Part shown: positions 7,713 to 15,603 of the stretch, one piece after another
How positions within the stretch are numbered: the first letter of the stretch is position 1
Layout: each line of letters begins with the position of its first letter
DNA from: Actinomycetes bacterium
GTDB lineage: Bacteria; Actinomycetota; Acidimicrobiia; Acidimicrobiales; Aldehydirespiratoraceae
Assembly: GCA_024276495.1 (NCBI GenBank)
Contig: JAJRXC010000036.1
Coordinates: 1 to 64,000 of the forward strand
Direction: 5' to 3'
Length of the DNA stretch: 64,000 nt
Notes under the pieces: model-generated
Databases searched by the model: none
Told to the model about the DNA's origin: nothing
Seen by the model: the letters and a program-made list of their open reading frames with translations, nothing else
Made by a program: the position numbers and the translations under genes

Positions 7713-8783
7713 TCAGCGACGAAGGAGCTCCTCCAACTCGACCACTCGGCCCTCGTCGATCGAACGATGCGCGGCTGCACCGATCGCAACCGACACCAGC
7801 CCGTCGAGAACCGTCACGTCGGCGTCCGCACCGCCACGCACCGCATCCCGAAAGCGCAGGTGCTCGATGTAGGACGAACCGCCGTGGAAGCCCTCGTAGG
7901 CGACCCGTTCGTCGACGACGGGCTCGACGGTCACCGCGCCGAGGGAATCGACCCCGCGCCGGCCGATCCGGACCGTGTCGTCGGGCACGAACGCCTCGAC
8001 CTTGCCGAGCTCGCCCACCACGCTGAGCTCCTCTTGGTTCTGGGTCGCCTCGGCGAACATGCACAAGTCGAGAAGCCCACGGCCACCGTCGTCGAAATCG
8101 ACGATCACGTAGGCGTTGTCGAGAATGTCGGGGACCTCGCCGTCGTAGACCTCGTCGAGGTGGTTGACGTCCTGGCCGCCCGACGCCATGACCCGCACCG
8201 GCCGGCCCGGCATCACCAGACACATCAGGTCGAAGAAGTGGCAGCACTTCTCGACGAGGGTGCCGCCGGTGTTGCGGGAGAACCGGTTCCAATCGCCGAC
8301 CTTGCGCAGGAACGGGAACCGGTGTTCTCGGATCGAGACCATTCGGGGTCGACCGACCACACCCCGGTCGATCTCCTCGAGAAGCCGGCGGATCGGCGCC
8401 ATGTAGCGGTACTCGAGCCCGACCCAGGTGAGGGCGTCGCGTCGCTCGTCCATCTCGAGCACCGTGTAGCAGTCGTCGACGGTGGTGCACAGCGGCTTCT
8501 CGACGAGGACGTGGAGATCGGTCGGCAACAGGTCGGAGAGGACGTCGACGTGGGTCATGTTGGGCGTCGCGACCACGACGGCGTCGCAGCCGCCGCGGGC
8601 GATGAGCGCACGATGATCGCCGAAAACCTCGGCGTCGGGCACCAGCGCCGCCGCGCGCCGGCGACTCTGCGGGTCCGGATCGGCCAGGGCGCACACCGTC
8701 ACATCCTCGAGGCGAACCAGATTCTGGATGTGTTCGACACCCATCATCCCGGTTCCGACGATCCCGTAGCGAAGCGGTGCCAT
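7713..8783 (-). CDS. Gfo/Idh/MocA-family NAD(P)-dependent protein 1
   Basis: This 356-residue cytoplasmic protein has an N-terminal Rossmann fold (YGIVGTGMMGVEHIQN, GxGxxG near residues 10-15), the family's EKPL motif near residue 95 and a C-terminal alpha/beta substrate domain. Members oxidise or reduce sugars and inositols. One branch (GH188) uses transient NAD-dependent oxidation to hydrolyse sulfoquinovosides. It is transcribed divergently from the aldo/keto reductase, and LacI-type operator copy 3 lies in the gap, so both are probably co-regulated with the importer. Substrate and reaction cannot be read from the sequence alone. A glycoside-cleaving or sugar-dehydrogenase role is inferred from context. 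Confidence 0.88.
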   Translation of the reverse strand: MAPLRYGIVGTGMMGVEHIQNLVRLEDVTVCALADPDPQSRRRAAALVPDAEVFGDHRALIARGGCDAVVVATPNMTHVDVLSDLLPTDLHVLVEKPLCTTVDDCYTVLEMDERRDALTWVGLEYRYMAPIRRLLEEIDRGVVGRPRMVSIREHRFPFLRKVGDWNRFSRNTGGTLVEKCCHFFDLMCLVMPGRPVRVMASGGQDVNHLDEVYDGEVPDILDNAYVIVDFDDGGRGLLDLCMFAEATQNQEELSVVGELGKVEAFVPDDTVRIGRRGVDSLGAVTVEPVVDERVAYEGFHGGSSYIEHLRFRDAVRGGADADVTVLDGLVSVAIGAAAHRSIDEGRVVELEELLRR

Positions 8784-8812
8784 CAGGTCCGCCCGGCCCG
8801 GACGGGAGGGGA

Positions 8813-8826
8813 TGTAAGCGTTTTCA
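8813..8826. promoter_or_regulatory. LacI-family operator, copy 3 (divergent promoter region)
   Basis: TGTAAGCGTTTTCA fits TGNAANCGNTTNCA like copies 1 and 2. It lies between the start of the minus-strand Gfo/Idh gene (8783) and the plus-strand aldo/keto reductase (8849), so one site could control both directions. Confidence 0.8.
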
Positions 8827-8848
8827 TGTCCGGACTAGTGTACGCATC

Positions 8849-9757
8849 GTGAACAACTCGTTGGTCAACGCCGGGCCCCGGATGCTGGGAGATTCGGGGA
8901 CGGAGGTCGGGCCGCTGGCCTTCGGGTGCTGGCGTTTCACGACCGATGACCCCGCCGAGGCCGACGCCCTCGTCGAAGGCGCGCTCGATCGGGGCCTGAC
9001 CCTCGTCGACACCGCCGATGTCTACGGCCTCGACCATGGAGGGCGCGGCTTCGGGGCCAACGAGGAGCTGCTGGGGCAGGTGCTGGCCCGTGCCCCTCAT
9101 CTGAGGGAACGGATGGTGCTCGCGACGAAGGGCGGGATCATCCCCCCGACGCCCTACGACTCGAGCGAGCAGCACCTTCGTTCGGCCTGCGAGGCGAGCC
9201 TTCGCCGCCTCGGCGTCGACGTGATCGACCTCTATCAGATCCACCGACCCGACCCCCTCACCCACCCGTCCGAGCTCGCTGCCACCCTCTCGTCGCTTCG
9301 TGACGAGGGAAAGATCCGCGAAGTCGGAGTGTGCAACCACACCCCCGCACAACACGAGACCCTCGCGTCGTACCTCCCCTTTCCTCTCGCGTCCAGCCAG
9401 CCGCAGTACTCGGCCGCCGATCTCGGTCCCCTCCGCGACGGCACGTTCGACCTCTGCCTTCGTCACCGGGTGCTCCCGCTCGCCTGGAGTCCCCTCGCCG
9501 GCGGCCGTCTCCTCACCGGCGACGGAATCGACCCGGCCCTTCTCTCGACCCTCGACCGCCTGGCCGAACGCGAAGAGGTCAGCCGGGCCGCGATCGCCAT
9601 CGCCTTCGTGCTCGCCCACCCATCGGCGCCGGTCGCCATTCTCGGAACCCAGCGCCTGGCCCATCTCGACGACGCCACCGACGCGCTGCAGGTCGCCCTC
9701 GACCGTCACGACGTCTATCAACTGATCGAAGCATCCGAAGGAGCACCGCTGCCGTGA
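8849..9757 (+). CDS. Aldo/keto reductase (SmoB-like)
   Basis: This NAD(P)H-dependent oxidoreductase has the AKR TIM-barrel fold and 302 residues. Visible motifs: GPLAFGCWRF near the N-terminus, the catalytic Asp/Tyr segment DTADVYG, a Lys in VLATKGGI, the HRPDPLTHPSE signature shared with YdhF/SmoB-type reductases, and AWSPLAGG near the cofactor site. The GTG at 8849 was chosen; ATG 8882 is an alternative that removes 11 residues. Its stop overlaps the next gene by four bases (GTGA). SmoB reduces 6-dehydroglucose, the product of the SmoC monooxygenase, to glucose. The tight coupling to an SsuD-like monooxygenase here suggests the same pairing. Confidence 0.88.
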   Translation: MNNSLVNAGPRMLGDSGTEVGPLAFGCWRFTTDDPAEADALVEGALDRGLTLVDTADVYGLDHGGRGFGANEELLGQVLARAPHLRERMVLATKGGIIPPTPYDSSEQHLRSACEASLRRLGVDVIDLYQIHRPDPLTHPSELAATLSSLRDEGKIREVGVCNHTPAQHETLASYLPFPLASSQPQYSAADLGPLRDGTFDLCLRHRVLPLAWSPLAGGRLLTGDGIDPALLSTLDRLAEREEVSRAAIAIAFVLAHPSAPVAILGTQRLAHLDDATDALQVALDRHDVYQLIEASEGAPLP

Positions 9758-10824
9758 CCGACCCCGTGGAGATCTCCTGGTTCTCCGCCCTGTGCGACGA
9801 CGACTACGAGTATCTCGGCACCCCCGACCCGGCCCTGCTCAGCTCGTGGACCCACTGTCGCGACATCGTGCTCACCGCCGATCGACACGGCTTCGACAAC
9901 GTCCTGCTTCCCTCCGGCTACCAGCTGGGCATCGACTCGGTCGCGTTCGCGGGCGGCATCGCCCCCCAGGTCCAACAGATCCATCTGCTGCTCGCCGTTC
10001 GCATCGGCGAGATGTGGCTGCCGCAGTTGGCCCGCCAACTCGCCACCATCGACCAGATGGCCGAGGGCCGGCTCACGATCAACATCATCTCCTCGGACCT
10101 TCCCGGGCAATCCCTCGACTCCGAGCCCCGCTACGCCCGCACCCGCGAGCACATGCACGGCCTGCGGGCCCTCCTCGACGGCACCCACCTCGACGCGCAC
10201 GGGAGCTTCGTCGACTTCGACCTCGACCCGCCCCGGATCGCCACCGTGGCCCCCGGCTGCCCCCCGCTGTACTTCGGTGGCTTCTCCGAACCGGCGAAGG
10301 AGACCGCCGCAGAAGCCGCCGACGTGTTCTTGACCTGGCCCGACACCGTCGCGTCGGTGGGTCGAACCGTCGCCGACATGCGGTCCAGAGCGGCCCGCCA
10401 CGACCGCACGCTCCGCTACGGGCTCCGCGCCCACGTCATCGTGCGGGAGACCGAAGCCGAAGCGGTTGCCGCCGCCGAACGCCTCGTCTCGAAGCTCGAC
10501 GACGACATCGGCGCCCGGATCCGCAACCGCTCCCTCGACACCGGATCGCTGGGGGTCTCCCGACAATCCGAGCTCCGCGACAACGCCGACGAACACGGCT
10601 ACGCCGAGGAGAATCTGTGGACCGGCATCGGCCGGGCCCGGTCCGGTGCCGGTGCGGCCATCGTCGGTGATCCCGACCAGGTCGTCGCCAAGCTCCGCGC
10701 CTACCAGGCGGTCGGGATCGAAGCCTTCATCTTGTCCGGCTACACCCACATCGCCGAGTGCAACCTGGTCGCCCGCTACGTCCTGCCGAGCATCGATCAC
10801 TCGCCGCTGCGACCCCGGATGTAG
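9754..10824 (+). CDS. LLM-class flavin-dependent monooxygenase, SsuD/SmoC-like (candidate sulfoquinovose monooxygenase)
   Basis: This bacterial luciferase-like monooxygenase has 356 residues and uses reduced flavin and O2 to cleave a C-S bond in alkanesulfonates or, in SmoC, sulfoquinovose. It follows SsuD block by block: ISWFSALCDDDYEYLGTPDP at the N-terminus, LLAVRIGEMWLPQLARQLAT, PPLYFGGFSEPAKE, LRAHVIVRETEAEA, ENLWTGIGRARSGAGAAIVG and FILSGYTHIAE. The WFSALCxDDYExLGxPDP opening is what I recall of the SmoC branch. GTG 9754 overlaps the reductase stop. No flavin reductase gene lies nearby, so FMNH2 must come from elsewhere. The family is certain; the substrate is an inference. Confidence 0.88.
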   Translation: MTDPVEISWFSALCDDDYEYLGTPDPALLSSWTHCRDIVLTADRHGFDNVLLPSGYQLGIDSVAFAGGIAPQVQQIHLLLAVRIGEMWLPQLARQLATIDQMAEGRLTINIISSDLPGQSLDSEPRYARTREHMHGLRALLDGTHLDAHGSFVDFDLDPPRIATVAPGCPPLYFGGFSEPAKETAAEAADVFLTWPDTVASVGRTVADMRSRAARHDRTLRYGLRAHVIVRETEAEAVAAAERLVSKLDDDIGARIRNRSLDTGSLGVSRQSELRDNADEHGYAEENLWTGIGRARSGAGAAIVGDPDQVVAKLRAYQAVGIEAFILSGYTHIAECNLVARYVLPSIDHSPLRPRM

Positions 10825-10966
10825 CGGACACGGACCACGCCGTCGACCGGCCACGATCGGGGCCGCGGCGGCCGGGCACCGCCTCGCCGACGACGACTGC
10901 TGCTAGCAATGGCACCCATGGCAACTCGTCCCCGTCGAACCGAAACGATCGTGAGCTGACGCGGCC

Positions 10967-11950
10967 ATGACGGTCAGGGTCGGCTTCCTCGGGTGCGGGT
11001 TGATCGCCGGGTTCCACGCGCTCGGACTCGCCCGCGTCGACGACGCCGACATCGTGTCGGTGTTCGATGTCGACCGCGACCGGACATCGGCGTTCGCCGC
11101 CGCGCAGGGCGCGACCGTCGCCACGTCCGCCGACGAGGTCATCGACACGAGCGATGCCGTCTACGTGACAACCTGGACGGCCGCGCACCCCGAACTGGTC
11201 GCCGCGGTCGCCGCCGCGGGCAAGCCGGTGTTCTGCGAGAAGCCCCTCGGCGTCGACCTCGCCACCGCGACCGCGATGATCGACCTGGTCGACGCCGCAG
11301 GGGTCGTCAACCAGGTCGGTCTCGTGCTTCGGGCGTCACCGGCGTTTCGCTGGCTACGGGACCAGGTGGCCGACGAGGCCACCGGCACACCGATGAGCAT
11401 GGTGTTTCGCGACGACCAGTACATCCCCATCCAGGGGATGTACGACTCCACGTGGCGACGCGATCCGGCCAAAGCCGGCGCCGGTGCGCTCCTCGAACAC
11501 TCGATCCACGATCTCGACCTGATCGACTGGATCATGGGGCCGGTCACCGAGATCAACGCGGTGACCGCCCACCACCACGGCATCGACGGGATCGAGGACC
11601 AGGCGACGGTCATGGCGCGCACCGGGTCCGGCGCCCACGTCGTGTTGAGCTCGACCTGGCACGACATCACGTCCCGCCCGAGCCAACGATCCGTCGAGGT
11701 GTTCTGCGCCGACGCGCACCTGCGGGTCGACGGCGACTGGACCGGACCGGTCCGACGCCAACACGCCGACGGCCGTGACGAGACGATCAAGCTCGATCAC
11801 GGCAACGCCAACCCCGACGCCGACTTCATCGCCGCGGTCCGCACCGGCCAGCCGGCGAACCCCGATTTCCGCAGCGCGCTTTGCGCCCACGAGCTGGCCG
11901 ACGCGGCCTATCGCTCCGCCGCCGCCAACGGCGCGACGATCACCATCTGA
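10967..11950 (+). CDS. Gfo/Idh/MocA-family NAD(P)-dependent protein 2
   Basis: This 327-residue oxidoreductase has the Rossmann motif VGFLGCGLIAGFHALG at the N-terminus, the EKPLGVDL motif near residue 93 and a C-terminal substrate domain containing AGALLEHSIHDLDLIDWIMG (His/Asp-rich, typical of the family's active-site helix). It follows the monooxygenase in the same direction after a 142-base gap, so it may be the last gene of the unit or have its own promoter. It is clearly diverged from the 7713-8783 paralogue, suggesting different roles. The reaction is unknown; candidates are sugar dehydrogenase or NAD-dependent sulfoglycosidase. Confidence 0.87.
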   Translation: MTVRVGFLGCGLIAGFHALGLARVDDADIVSVFDVDRDRTSAFAAAQGATVATSADEVIDTSDAVYVTTWTAAHPELVAAVAAAGKPVFCEKPLGVDLATATAMIDLVDAAGVVNQVGLVLRASPAFRWLRDQVADEATGTPMSMVFRDDQYIPIQGMYDSTWRRDPAKAGAGALLEHSIHDLDLIDWIMGPVTEINAVTAHHHGIDGIEDQATVMARTGSGAHVVLSSTWHDITSRPSQRSVEVFCADAHLRVDGDWTGPVRRQHADGRDETIKLDHGNANPDADFIAAVRTGQPANPDFRSALCAHELADAAYRSAAANGATITI

Positions 11951-11953
11951 CCC

Positions 11954-12610
11954 TCACCAGATCCGGCGCGCGGCGGCCCACCGACTCAGCTCGTTGCGGT
12001 TGGACAGCTGCAGCTTGCGCAGCACCGCCGAGGCATGGGTCTCGACGGTCTTCACCGAGATCGTCAGCCGGGCCGCGATCTCCTTGTAGGTGTAGCCCCG
12101 GGCCAGGTGACGCAGCACCTCCCGTTCCCGTTTCGTGAGCTGATCCAAGTCGTCGTCGGCCTCGTTCACCTCGGCGACGGCGGGCCCGCCGGCGAACGCG
12201 TCGAGCACGAACCCGGCCAGCCGCGGCGAGAACACGGCGTCGCCGTCGCGCACACGGATGATCGCGTCGACGAGATCATCAGCCGAGATCGTCTTGGTGA
12301 CGTAGCCCCGGGCGCCGGCTCGCACCACGTCGATCACGTCCTCGGCCGCGTCGGAGACCGAAAGAGCGAGAAAGCGGGTCTCGACGTCGGTCGCGTCGAT
12401 CGCCTCGATCACCTCCCGGCCGGTGCCCGACGGCAGGTGCACATCGAGAAGCACGACATCGGGGGACCACTGCTCGATCACCGCGACCGCGTCGGCGACG
12501 TCGGCCGCCTCGGCCACGACACTCACCCGATCACCGAGCTCGGACCGAACACCGCTGCGGAACATCTGATGGTCGTCGACCAGAACCACGCGGGGTGGAG
12601 CCATCAGCAT
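11954..12610 (-). CDS. NarL/LiaR-type response regulator
   Basis: This 218-residue two-component response regulator has a receiver domain with VVLVDDHQMF and the phosphoacceptor Asp56 in VVLLDVHLP, a Thr/Lys switch segment (GYVTKTIS), and a C-terminal LuxR HTH (LTKREREVLRHLARGYTYKE, then IAARLTISVKTVETHAS). It starts two bases after the histidine kinase stop and is co-transcribed with it. The kinase has a PspC domain and a divergent PspC-LiaF protein lies beyond, so this is probably the LiaR-like output of an envelope-stress system. Alternative start ATG 12604 removes two residues. Confidence 0.93.
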   Translation of the reverse strand: MLMAPPRVVLVDDHQMFRSGVRSELGDRVSVVAEAADVADAVAVIEQWSPDVVLLDVHLPSGTGREVIEAIDATDVETRFLALSVSDAAEDVIDVVRAGARGYVTKTISADDLVDAIIRVRDGDAVFSPRLAGFVLDAFAGGPAVAEVNEADDDLDQLTKREREVLRHLARGYTYKEIAARLTISVKTVETHASAVLRKLQLSNRNELSRWAAARRIW

Positions 12611-12612
12611 GA

Positions 12613-13782
12613 TCAGACCGTATCCCGACGGGCCACGCCCGCGAGAGGTGCGTACAGCTCGATCTCGGTGCCGGCGTCAAGCCCCGAACGGATCTCGACC
12701 GAGCCACCCACCCGCTCCATGCGACCGACGATCGACTCCCGCACCCCGAGCCGGTCATCGGCGACGGTGTCGGGGTCGAAGCCGGTGCCGGTGTCGCGAA
12801 CGAACACCCGCACGCCTTCGGCCTCAACCTCGGCGAACACGGAGACCTGGTCACACCCCGACCATTTCGCCGCGTTGGTCGCGGCTTCCCCGGTGGCGCC
12901 GATCAGCGCCTCCAGCGTCGTGTCCAACGCGACATCTCCCACCACCACCGTCTCGACCGCGACATCGAAGCGATCCTCCACCGTCCCGCAGACGCGCTCG
13001 AGCGAGCTTCTCAGCGTCGCCGCGGCCGGGTCGTCGGAATCGGCGTAGAGCCAGCGACGCAGCTCCCGCTCCTGCTGGCGGGCGAGTTGCGCGATCACCC
13101 GCGGATCCTCCGCCCGCTGGATGAGCGCAAACGTCTGCAGGACGGAGTCGTGCAGATGCGCGGCCATGTCGGCTCGGGCGTCGGCATGGAGACGCCGACG
13201 CCGTTCCTCGGTCCGTTCCCGCATCAACACCGCGATCCACGGGCCGACGATCAGGGCCACACCCCCCAACACGAGCGTCGTCGCCGCCAGACTGCTGCGA
13301 ATCACCTCGAACGACACGTTGCCGGCGACGAGCGCCGCGATCCCCGCGCCGACCACGACGATGCCGGCCGCGATCCGCAGCGCCTCCCACCGGGTCGACT
13401 CGAGTTGGGGCTGCACCTGCCAGACGACGACCCCCACGCCGAGGCCGACGACGATCACCGGCCAGACGATCTCGCGGGGCAAGCCGAGTCCGATCGCGTT
13501 CTGGACGAGGACCAGGCCGAGCACGATCAGGCCCAGGCCGACGCCGCGACGCAGCTCGGGCGTGTCGTGGTCCTCGGCGGGCCGGGTGGGACCGGGCCGC
13601 ATGGCCGCCCAGGCGATCAGGTACAGCGGCGCACCGGTCCCCGTGATCCCGAGGACGATCGCCGCGATCCGAACGATCGGCGGATCGATTCCGACGGAAC
13701 GGGCCAGGCCGGCGCACACACCCGCGACGACCCGGTCGTTGGTCGATCGAATCGGTTTGGTCCACGTCTCGTTCCCGGGCAC
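12613..13782 (-). CDS. PspC-domain sensor histidine kinase (LiaS/DesK type)
   Basis: This 389-residue membrane sensor kinase begins with a PspC domain (residues ~10-65, DRVVAGVCAGLARSVGIDPP). Four more hydrophobic segments follow (~80-100, 107-123, 137-155, 167-187), then a HisKA_3 dimerisation helix with phosphoacceptor His211 in HLHDSVLQTFAL. The HATPase domain has the N-box GEAATNAAKW and the G-boxes DTGTGFD and LGVRESI. It is followed at two bases by the response regulator gene. The divergent neighbour at 13911 also has a PspC domain, suggesting that the two membrane proteins interact, as LiaF inhibits LiaS. The signal is unknown. Confidence 0.93.
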   Translation of the reverse strand: MPGNETWTKPIRSTNDRVVAGVCAGLARSVGIDPPIVRIAAIVLGITGTGAPLYLIAWAAMRPGPTRPAEDHDTPELRRGVGLGLIVLGLVLVQNAIGLGLPREIVWPVIVVGLGVGVVVWQVQPQLESTRWEALRIAAGIVVVGAGIAALVAGNVSFEVIRSSLAATTLVLGGVALIVGPWIAVLMRERTEERRRRLHADARADMAAHLHDSVLQTFALIQRAEDPRVIAQLARQQERELRRWLYADSDDPAAATLRSSLERVCGTVEDRFDVAVETVVVGDVALDTTLEALIGATGEAATNAAKWSGCDQVSVFAEVEAEGVRVFVRDTGTGFDPDTVADDRLGVRESIVGRMERVGGSVEIRSGLDAGTEIELYAPLAGVARRDTV

Positions 13783-13910
13783 CGCTCCATCGTCGCACGA
13801 CGAACGCCGAATCGACTCGGGGGCGATCCCCGAGACGGCCCCGACGTCTCAGGGTCGATTCAGGGTTGACCCCGATGGGCGGGCGGCCACGGTGCCCACA
13901 CACTGGAACC

Positions 13911-15263
13911 ATGACCGATGAACCGACCGGCGACGACCCGATCCCCGGCACGTCCGCCGGCGCGCCACCTCCGCCGTCCGGTTTCCCCGCACCCCCGAGG
14001 CCGCTGCGCCGGAGCGACACCGAGCGAATGATCGCCGGAGTGTGCGGTGGGACCGCCGAGTACTTCGGCATCGACCCGATCATCGTGCGACTGGGATTCG
14101 TCGCCCTCGCCCTGCTCGGTGGAAGCGGCGTGCTGCTCTACCTGGTCGCGTGGCTCGTGATGCCGGGCGCGACCGAGGAGGAGAGCGCCGCGCTCAACGC
14201 GCTCCGCGGCGGTCACCGACCCGGCGGCCGGTCGCTGCTCGCCGTGGTCCTGTTGATCATCGGCATCATCGTGTTGTCGGGCTCGGCGCTGTGGGCACCG
14301 TCGTTTCGTGATGGACTGTTCCTGCCGCTGCTGGTTCTCGCCGCCGGCATCGCCTTGCTGGTGTGGCCGAGCGACGGGTCCCGCTGGTCGTCACGGCTCC
14401 GGATCGACCACGACGAATGGCGAGACGAACGTCGAGCCATGCGCGACGAATGGCATCGGGAGCGCGAGGCCTGGCGGGAAAGCCGCCGACAATGGCGCCA
14501 CGGCTACCGCCGCGGCGTTTCCCCGGAGCCGACGCCGGCCGCGGACGATCCGGCGGAGCCGGCGTTCCCGCCGCCCCCGGACGACCCCCGTTGGCGCCCT
14601 GCCACCGCCCCACCGCGGCCCGGACCGCCACGGCCCCGCCCCCTTCTCGGCCCTCTCGCGATCGCCCTCCTCCTGCTCTACTCGGGTCTGTCGGTCTTCG
14701 CCGACCGGGTCGGCTGGTGGCGCACCGACCCGGCATCGTTCGTCGCCGTCTGCCTGATGATCGTCGGGGTCGTTCTCGTCGTCTCCGCCTTCCTCGGCCG
14801 AGCCCGGGGCCTCATCTGGATCGGCGTGCTCCTCTTGCCGGTCGCGTGGATGCTGAGCGCGATCGACCTCATCTGGTGGGACGGCGTCGGTGAACGAACC
14901 GTCACCGTGACGACGATCGAGCAACTCGACGACGCCTACCGGTGGGGGATCGGCGAACTGACCGTCGACCTCTCCGACCTCGATCTCGACGGCAACGATC
15001 GTGACCTCGCCGTCGGGCTGACCATCGGAGAGCTCACCGTCTACGTCCCCGAGACGATGGGCGTCGAGATCGACCTCACCGGCCGCATGGGGTCCGTCGT
15101 CATCACCGACGGTCAGGACCGGGTGAACAACGACGGCATCGACATCCGGCTCGACCGGGTCGTCGGCCGGTCCGACGACGGCACCCTTCGCCTCGATGTC
15201 GACATGGGCATCGGTGAGACCGAGATCATCATCTGTGGCGAGGAGGGTGTCGCATGTCCCTGA
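13911..15263 (+). CDS. PspC-LiaF-like membrane protein
   Basis: This 450-residue membrane protein starts with a short Pro-rich cytoplasmic tail and a PspC domain (residues ~26-90, SDTERMIAGVCGGTAEYFGI). Hydrophobic helices follow near 105-145. An Arg/Glu/Trp-rich charged segment (~160-200, HDEWRDERRAMRDEWHRERE) comes next, then three more helices (~245-325). The C-terminal ~120 residues form a LiaF-type beta-rich domain with repeated GELTVDLSDL and GELTVYVPETMGVEID motifs. It is divergent from the kinase-regulator pair. LiaF-like proteins damp their cognate kinase until the envelope is perturbed; that role is inferred. ATG 13911 is preferred over an upstream in-frame ATG at 13866. Confidence 0.88.
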   Translation: MTDEPTGDDPIPGTSAGAPPPPSGFPAPPRPLRRSDTERMIAGVCGGTAEYFGIDPIIVRLGFVALALLGGSGVLLYLVAWLVMPGATEEESAALNALRGGHRPGGRSLLAVVLLIIGIIVLSGSALWAPSFRDGLFLPLLVLAAGIALLVWPSDGSRWSSRLRIDHDEWRDERRAMRDEWHREREAWRESRRQWRHGYRRGVSPEPTPAADDPAEPAFPPPPDDPRWRPATAPPRPGPPRPRPLLGPLAIALLLLYSGLSVFADRVGWWRTDPASFVAVCLMIVGVVLVVSAFLGRARGLIWIGVLLLPVAWMLSAIDLIWWDGVGERTVTVTTIEQLDDAYRWGIGELTVDLSDLDLDGNDRDLAVGLTIGELTVYVPETMGVEIDLTGRMGSVVITDGQDRVNNDGIDIRLDRVVGRSDDGTLRLDVDMGIGETEIIICGEEGVACP

Positions 15264-15328
15264 ACGTCCTCTGGATGATCGGTCTTCTCGCCGCCGTCCT
15301 CCTCGACCAACTCCGGAAGGAACCCTGA
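15254..15328 (+). CDS. 24-residue hydrophobic micro-protein, translationally coupled
   Basis: ATG 15254 opens a 24-codon frame: MSLNVLWMIGLLAAVLLDQL then RKEP. It has one hydrophobic helix and a basic tail. AGGAGG at 15241-15246 gives a near-perfect ribosome site seven bases upstream. The start lies ten bases inside the end of the PspC-LiaF gene, and the stop TGA overlaps the next ATG (TGATG at 15326-15330). This sandwiching by strong translational signals is the main evidence that the frame is translated. It could be a membrane micro-protein acting on the Lia system, or mainly a coupling device for the next gene. Confidence 0.55.
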   Translation: MSLNVLWMIGLLAAVLLDQLRKEP

Positions 15329-15573
15329 TGGACACCCACCCCGTCGACCCGGTGGCCCTCGTCGCCGGCTTGCTGTTCGGCCTCTCGGGGCTGGCGATCC
15401 TCGCCAACCGGCAGTGGGACGGCATCGACGTCACCGCGTTCACCGCGGCGGGCGTCGCCCTCGTCGGTCTTCTGCTCGCGGGGATGATCGTCGTCCGGTT
15501 CGTCGGTCGCGACGCCGACCCGGCCCCGCCGCCCGGCGGGATCGACGACGAAGACGCGGCCGAGGAGACGTGA
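15328..15573 (+). CDS. Small two-helix membrane protein
   Basis: This 81-residue protein of unknown family has two hydrophobic helices (ALVAGLLFGLSGLAILA at ~9-25 and AAGVALVGLLLAGMIVV at ~40-57) and an acidic Pro-rich C-terminal tail (DADPAPPPGGIDDEDAAEE). Its ATG overlaps the stop of the preceding micro-ORF. It is likely co-transcribed with the PspC-LiaF gene and could be an accessory of that envelope-stress module. No catalytic motif is visible. Confidence 0.7.
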   Translation: MDTHPVDPVALVAGLLFGLSGLAILANRQWDGIDVTAFTAAGVALVGLLLAGMIVVRFVGRDADPAPPPGGIDDEDAAEET

Positions 15574-15603
15574 CCTCGTGCCGGCCGGCGCTACCGTGAC
15601 GCC

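Noticed and set aside
10825-10966. Possible tRNA or small RNA in the gap between monooxygenase and Gfo/Idh genes
   Set aside because: No cloverleaf, no GTTCRANYC T-arm motif and no paired acceptor stem could be found.
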